64,000 nucleotides of DNA from Erythroxylum novogranatense (Eukaryota; Streptophyta; Magnoliopsida; Malpighiales; Erythroxylaceae): assembly GCA_029891385.1 (NCBI GenBank), contig CM057235.1, forward strand, positions 15,614,001 to 15,678,000, in the 5' to 3' direction. Below, piece by piece: positions 59,063 to 64,000 of the stretch (position 1 is its first letter; the number at the start of each line of letters is the position of its first letter). The translations under genes were made by a program, and so were the position numbers. The notes beneath the pieces were generated by a model that saw nothing but the letters and a program-made list of their open reading frames with translations, searched no databases and was not told the DNA's origin.

Positions 59063-59640
59063 TGCATCGCATCGAGGATTGGGATGTGTTACGATGCGTA
59101 CGGTAGAGTCATTGCTTATGCCTCGAGATACCGAGGTCTCACGACGTAAACTATCCTGTTCATGATTTGGAGTTAGCTGCAGTAGTGTTTGCTTTGAAGA
59201 TTTGGAGGCATTACCTGTATGGTGAGACTTTCCAGATCTTCACTGACCATAAGAGTTTGAGATATTTACTGAGCCAGAGAGAGTTGAATTTGAGACAGAG
59301 GAGATGGCTTGAGTTGTTGAAGGACTATGACTGTACTATCGAGTATCACCCTGGGAAAGCTAATGTGGTGGCAAATGCGTTGAGTAGGAAGTCACATACT
59401 AGTGCAGCTCAGATTCAGGCAATGAGGTTGCCTAACTTGATTCAGTTGAGGGCTTTGAATGTTCAGATGAATCTGGAACAGGATGGAGTCTTATTGGCTA
59501 CTTTGACACTGAGACCGATGCTACTGGACAGGATCAGGAGAGTTCAGGACAAGGACCCTGTTATGGTGAGACTGATTGAGAAAGTAAAAACTGATTCGAG
59601 TTCTGAGTTTGAGTTGAGAGATGAGACTTTATGGATAGGG
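59063..59640 (+). pseudogene. Element F RNase H domain and linker
   Basis: RNase H degrades the RNA template. The first catalytic region ([14 protein letters not shown]) lies near 59060-59092 in a stretch with frame breaks. From 59167 an open stretch restores [18 protein letters not shown] (catalytic Glu), [10 protein letters not shown] (catalytic Asp), [15 protein letters not shown] and then the linker to integrase. The break at about 59030-59160 has CAG/CTG-linked differences from the consensus of the copies. Confidence 0.85.
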
Positions 59641-60680
59641 CAGAGGCTTTGTGTGCCTGATGTGGATGACTTGAGGAGAGAGATATTGGAGGAGGCTCAT
59701 ATGGCTACATATGCTATGCATCCTGGTACTACCAAGATGTATAACACTCTTAAGTAACATTTCTGGTGGCCTGGCATGAAAAAGCAAGTAGCGGAGTATG
59801 TATCTAGATGTTTGACGTGCCAGCAGGTTAAGGCTGAGCACCAGGCTCCAGTAGGGAAGCTTCATTCGTTGCCTATTCCGGAGTGGAAATGGGAACGAAT
59901 TACCATGTATTTCATTATGGGATTGCCTAGGACGCCGAGACAGCATGACACTATCTGGGTCATAGTGGACCGGTTGACTAAATCGGCCCATTTCTTGCCA
60001 GTGAGGGAGAACAATACCATGGATCAGTTGGCCCAGAAGTATGTGGCGGAGATAGTGAGACTGCATGGGGTCCCAAAGTCGATAGTGTCAGCGTGATCCC
60101 AGTTTACTTCGAGGTTACGTAGAGTTTGCAGTCTGCTATGGGTACTAGGCTGAACTTCAGTACAACGTTTCATCCTCAGACAGATGGGCAGAGTGAGAGG
60201 ACGATTAAGACTGTTGAGGATATGCTTCGGGCATGCGTATTGGAGTTCAGAGGAGCATGGGATCAGTATCTAGCCCTGATTGAGTTTACATACAATAATC
60301 ATTATCACAGTAGCATCGGGATGGCACCATATGAGGCACTGTATGGGCGACCATATAGATCGCCTTTGTATTGGGATGAAGATGGTGTGAGGATGATTGA
60401 GTGTCCTGAGCTGATTCAGGATACTATTGATAAGGTGAAGCTGATTCGGAGTCGCATCAAAGCGGCTCAGGATAGACAGAAGAGCTATGTGGATCAGCAT
60501 AGGAGGGACATTGAGTACAATGTGGGCGACAGAGTATTTTTACAGGTGTCACCGTGGCGTGGTGTACTGAGATTTGGGAAAAAGGGTAAGTTAAGCCCTA
60601 GGTACATTGGTCCATATGAGATCACTGAGAGGATAGGACCTTTGGCATCTGAGCTAGCTTTACCGAGTGAGATGTCTTAG
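59641..60680 (+). pseudogene. Element F integrase, disabled as read
   Basis: Integrase inserts the cDNA. The zinc-finger HMATYAMH is followed by a TAA stop at 59755-59757, where B, C and E have CAA (Gln); the matching Cys pair CLTC follows near 59811. In the core the first catalytic Asp is Tyr (TAT, 59908-59910; ITMYFI against ITMDFI in C). The second Asp region is replaced by a TGA stop at 60094-60096 with small losses after CAG. The third catalytic residue, in GQSERTIK, is present. The C-terminal domain has YNVGDRVF and PRYIGPYEI at about 60515-60620. Confidence 0.88.
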
Positions 60681-60960
60681 TTGCATGACGTCTTCCATGT
60701 GAGTATGCTCCGTGAATATCGGTCGATCCCACCCATGTGATTCCAAACGGAGATTGAGGTGTCTAGTGTCTGAGTTATGTAGAGGCCGATCCAGTTGCCA
60801 GTCTCGGTGAAACAGTTGAGGAATAAGAGTATTCCATTAGTGAAGGTTCTTTGGAGGAACCACTCGACTGAGGAGGCTACATGGGAGACCGAGGAGCATA
60901 TGAGGAGACAGTATCCTTACTTAAGCTCGATCGGTAAGAATTTCATGAGCAAAATTTTTT
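60681..60960 (+). pseudogene. Element F chromodomain-like C-terminus
   Basis: After the GPY motif and an ELALPSEMS segment the frame breaks near 60680. It continues from about 60795 as VKQLRNKSIPLVKVLW, RNHSTEEATWETEEHM and RRQYPYL. In chromoviruses such tails guide integration toward marked heterochromatin. This short form resembles Del/Tekay elements. Assignment rests on the pattern, since no search could be run. Confidence 0.75.
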
Positions 60961-60975
60961 TTAGGAGGGGGGAAT
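60961..60975 (+). other. Polypurine tract of element F
   Basis: The purine-rich run TTAGGAGGGGGGAAT lies directly before the LTR start TGTAACATCCC. It primes plus-strand DNA synthesis. The nested element has AAGGAGGGAAT and A-E have AGGAGGGGAGAAT at the same place. Confidence 0.88.
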
Positions 60976-63900
60976 TGTAACATCCCACCCTCAATTGGAA
61001 GGGTAGAATAGTAAATTGGCATAGGGTGTGCTAGATTGGGATTTCATAGGATTGCTCATGCATAATAGGATTGGTGCATAGTCACAATTGTGCACATGAA
61101 TTTACTGTACATGCATACATGACATTCCCAGTTTTCATGCCTAAGACAATTTTATTGGGATTAACGTGAATTTTGGGTTTGGAAAATTATTTGGAGTGCG
61201 CCATTGAGTGTTTTACATTTTTAGGGATTTATGGGAATTTTTCTGGAATTTTTCGAGGTTCTTGCTCGGACCGAAAAATTCCAGCTGACTGGCTGAGTGA
61301 GCCTTTTTGTACTGAAAAGGATTGTCTAATGGCATTAGATTATTGAATAAATAATGTTAGGCAATTATTTGAGTGTCATGATTAGAGCTTAATTGGGATT
61401 AGCACTTAATTAACTAGGATTAACTAAATTTTGTCTTTTCTTCATCAAAATGCCATGTGTCCCTTTTAAATTAATTGGTTTTGTCTTCTTCCATCCTCAT
61501 CTACGACCTTCTCCTTATTCTTTTAACATATATGAACTACTTGGAAGCTTAGTAGTCATCCGAAACTTCTTCCTTCCTCCTCCTTTTGTTGTTTTTGTTC
61601 TTCCTCCATAATTACTTGCTTTTCCTTTAGCCACACCTAAGATCAACTTGAACTTGGAAATTATGATGATTGTGATAGTCGAAGGTGGGAAGGTAAAGTA
61701 GAGGTTGGTGTTTTTGTTTGAAGATTTGGGAAACTTAAAGCTTGAAGCTTGGAAAAAAATTTAAGAGTTGAAGCCTTGGAGATTTGGAGAGTTTGCAACT
61801 TGTTTAAGGTAAAAATTGTGTTTGTTTTATTCTTTTGATAGATAGAAGCATTCATGGAGATCATTTATACATTTACTTGATCATCATAGTAGAAGGTTTG
61901 AATGGGTTTAAATGTATACTTGGTTATGGATGAATGAATGACTATAGTTTTCCTTGATTTTGGCTTGGTTTGGATTGAGTTTGTAAGGTTAGATGAATGG
62001 AATACTTAGGAAGATAATTTGTGTTAGTGCTGCCAACTTTTGTATAATCATGTAAATATATGTTGTGATGAGTTTGTGGCTGAATTGGAGGTGTAAATGA
62101 AGGTATATTAATGTAGGTAAAGTGATAGAATGGAAGAGGATAAGATATAGATGAAATCTGGAAAATTTGGTGTTTAACCTAGTGAAATGTTTTGATCATA
62201 ACTAATTGTGTAGGTGAGCAAATGAGTTGAGGTTGCCCAATTAAACTTTGAGATGTTGGCTACAATTTTGTGTGAAATAGGTGTTGTTAAATGGTAATGC
62301 TAGAAGGTTGAATTTTTGCATGGAAAGTTTCTGTTTTAGTGTTTGTGAACAGTACCCGCATATATGACCTGATTACTTTGTTGATTTTTCTAAATTAATT
62401 GGTATGGAATTAGGAAAAATGGTCTTTATGAAAGTTGAGGCATATTGAGTTAGCTTTCCATTGCCACTGATCTTGATAATTTTCGACTTGTATATTGGGA
62501 GATATGAACTGATTACTATTGACTGGTTTTGAGCATTTTGATGAAACCTAGCCTAAGTGTTGGTTTTGTGAGCAGTCTGCTTGGGAGCAATTTTAGCAAT
62601 TTGTGTGGACTGAATTGGTGTGAGTGATCTTGTGTAAAGTTGTAAAGGAAGAAATTACCTTGAAAATGATATATGTTGTGTAATTTTTAGATGTCAGAGT
62701 TGGGAGTTATGATTTTACAAAAACCGACCCTGCATTAGGTTGTGAATGGCCGATCATGACAGTAGCTTCCATAACAGTTTTGAAATTGTTAGAAATCGAA
62801 TTGGAAATTGAGTTCTTCATGAAAATTGAAGTTAGAAATCTTATCTTTTCAGGGATATAAGGTAGTGATTTTTGTGACATTTTTGCTAAGAGATATGCTG
62901 TTTGAAAAATCATTGTCCAGATTGGTTGATTTCAGAGGGCTGATGCTTTGGTGAATTGTTTGACATTGTTAGCAAGTGAATTTGATTTTGGGTTGTTCAT
63001 GAAAGTTGTATATAACATTGTGATATTACTGCCTTAATTATTGTGTAATTGTTTACTGAAGAATCAGAGAGTTATTGAATTTTCAATGTACTGCCCTGTG
63101 TTGATAGGTTTTGAGTAGGCAGTAGCTTTGATAGGATTTTTGACACCCTTAGGGGTGAAATTGATTTTTATGGTCTTCTTGAGAATTGTAGAGGGTTTCA
63201 TGATCTTTCCAATGAGATATAGTTGGTAATTTTCTGAATTGTGTGCAATGAGTTATTGGTGTTGAAAGTTGGCTTGAAATCAGGAAAATAAAGAAGGGAA
63301 CAAGGGTTATGTATATATAGATATTAATGTTTTAAGTTGAATTTTGGTTTCTTTTGTCAATTTCTTTTCCGTCCGACGTCCGATTAACCTGATTTTTGAG
63401 GCATCGGATTTGTGACATATTGAATTTCTTTTTGTGAGAATGTGGGAATTTTTAGACGGGAAATTGACGTGGCCCCGGGTAACGGAGCCTTTAATCACTG
63501 TTTTGTTTAATTGGGGACCTATAGAGGTCCGAATTGCGCACCGTCAGCGTCAATTGGTTTCTAATTTTTAGATGGATTTTTTTTATGATGGAAAAATTTT
63601 GGATTAGGGTCGGGAATGCCATGAACATGCATTATACACGTTTTACTTATTCCATGTGCATTGTTTGATATTTCTAATTATATAGTTGGTAATGTGTACT
63701 CATTTCCATTGTTATAGAGGCTCAGTTGGAACGTCATCCCACGGACATTGCAGAGACTTCCCGACATTAGCTCGGAAGTTATTAGGTGAGTAACCTAGAT
63801 GGTTCCTCGGTTAGTAAGTGTTTATAATTCTGCACTTAGAACCCTGTGGAGAATAATGGTGGAAAAATTGTGTTTGTTTGTGCCTGGATTGCGGACCGGA

Positions 63901-64000
63901 GGTCCGATGGATTGGAGAATTCTGACATAGAAGTGTTATATGTGATTTTCTTGCGATTACCTGTGCGAGATTTATGTGTATATGTTGAGTTGGGATCTGA
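60976..64000 (+). repeat. 3' LTR of element F (runs past the window end)
   Basis: It starts TGTAACATCCCACCC and continues to the last base. The 5' LTR indicates about 0.8 kb remains beyond. It retains the 37-bp start and the 161-bp block missing from the 5' LTR. The first about 190 bp resemble the nested element's U3 (AAGGGTA-AATAGTAAA-TTGGC, GTGCACATGAA, ACTGTACATGCATACATGA), then it becomes LTR1-like. The hairpin CGGACC-GGA-GGTCCG is at 63892-63906. Confidence 0.92.

Larger units (their letters stand above)
52760..64000 (+). mobile_element. Element F, inverted Ty3/gypsy chromovirus relative
   Basis: A plus-strand element with a 5' LTR (52760-56355), an interior of about 4.6 kb and a 3' LTR from 60976 to past the window end. 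Pol is nearly identical in protein to the A-E family, but the LTRs are much more diverged and the first part of U3 resembles the nested element. The 5' LTR lacks its first 37 bp at the junction with E, and it lacks 161 bp that the 3' LTR keeps. Integrase damage makes it unlikely to be autonomous as written. Confidence 0.9.

Overview
This is a flowering-plant (or at least plant) repeat region, probably heterochromatin. No host gene, tRNA or rRNA gene is recognisable. Essentially every base belongs to long-terminal-repeat (LTR) retrotransposons of one Ty3/gypsy chromovirus family. It looks Del/Tekay-like: 3.9-kb LTRs, gag-PR-RT-RNaseH-IN order, a GPY motif and a C-terminal chromodomain-like tail, and an initiator-Met-type primer site. 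The species cannot be told from the sequence.

Layout. Positions 1-52759 hold five minus-strand internal regions: A 1619-6143, B 21401-25961, C 29863-34423, D 38309-40395 and E 44279-48852. They are separated by single shared LTRs (1-1618 partial; 6144-6527 plus 17854-21400; 25962-29862; 34424-38308; 40396-44278; 48853-52759), giving an LTR-internal-LTR-internal array with a period of about 8.46 kb. D contains a 100-N assembly gap that hides about 2.6 kb of pol. The LTR between A and B is split by a nested 11.3-kb non-coding element, 6528-17853, with two 3.95-kb LTRs around a 3.4-kb non-coding interior (LARD-type, non-autonomous). At 52759/52760 the array meets, head to head, a plus-strand relative F (52760 to beyond 64000). 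F has the best-preserved pol, but it carries a nonsense codon and a lost catalytic Asp in integrase.

How the parts fit. In each element the LTR gives promoter, 5' leader and termination signals, the PBS primes reverse transcription, and gag-pol supplies capsid and enzymes. All LTR types carry a good 5' splice site, and a conserved pyrimidine-rich 3' splice site lies just after the PBS of the coding elements, so a leader intron of about 3.2 kb is predicted. The non-coding element shares end sequences, polypurine tract and PBS core with the coding family, especially F, and was probably moved by its enzymes.

Most important caution. The coding regions of A-E look broken, but the differences between copies cluster at CAG/CTG (CHG-type) sites and homopolymers. 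They recur identically in independent copies, they create rather than remove CG, and they alternate with clean patches. This fits systematic long-read basecalling error at densely methylated CHG sites better than biological decay. Frameshifts in A-E and parts of F should not be read as true pseudogenisation until resequenced.
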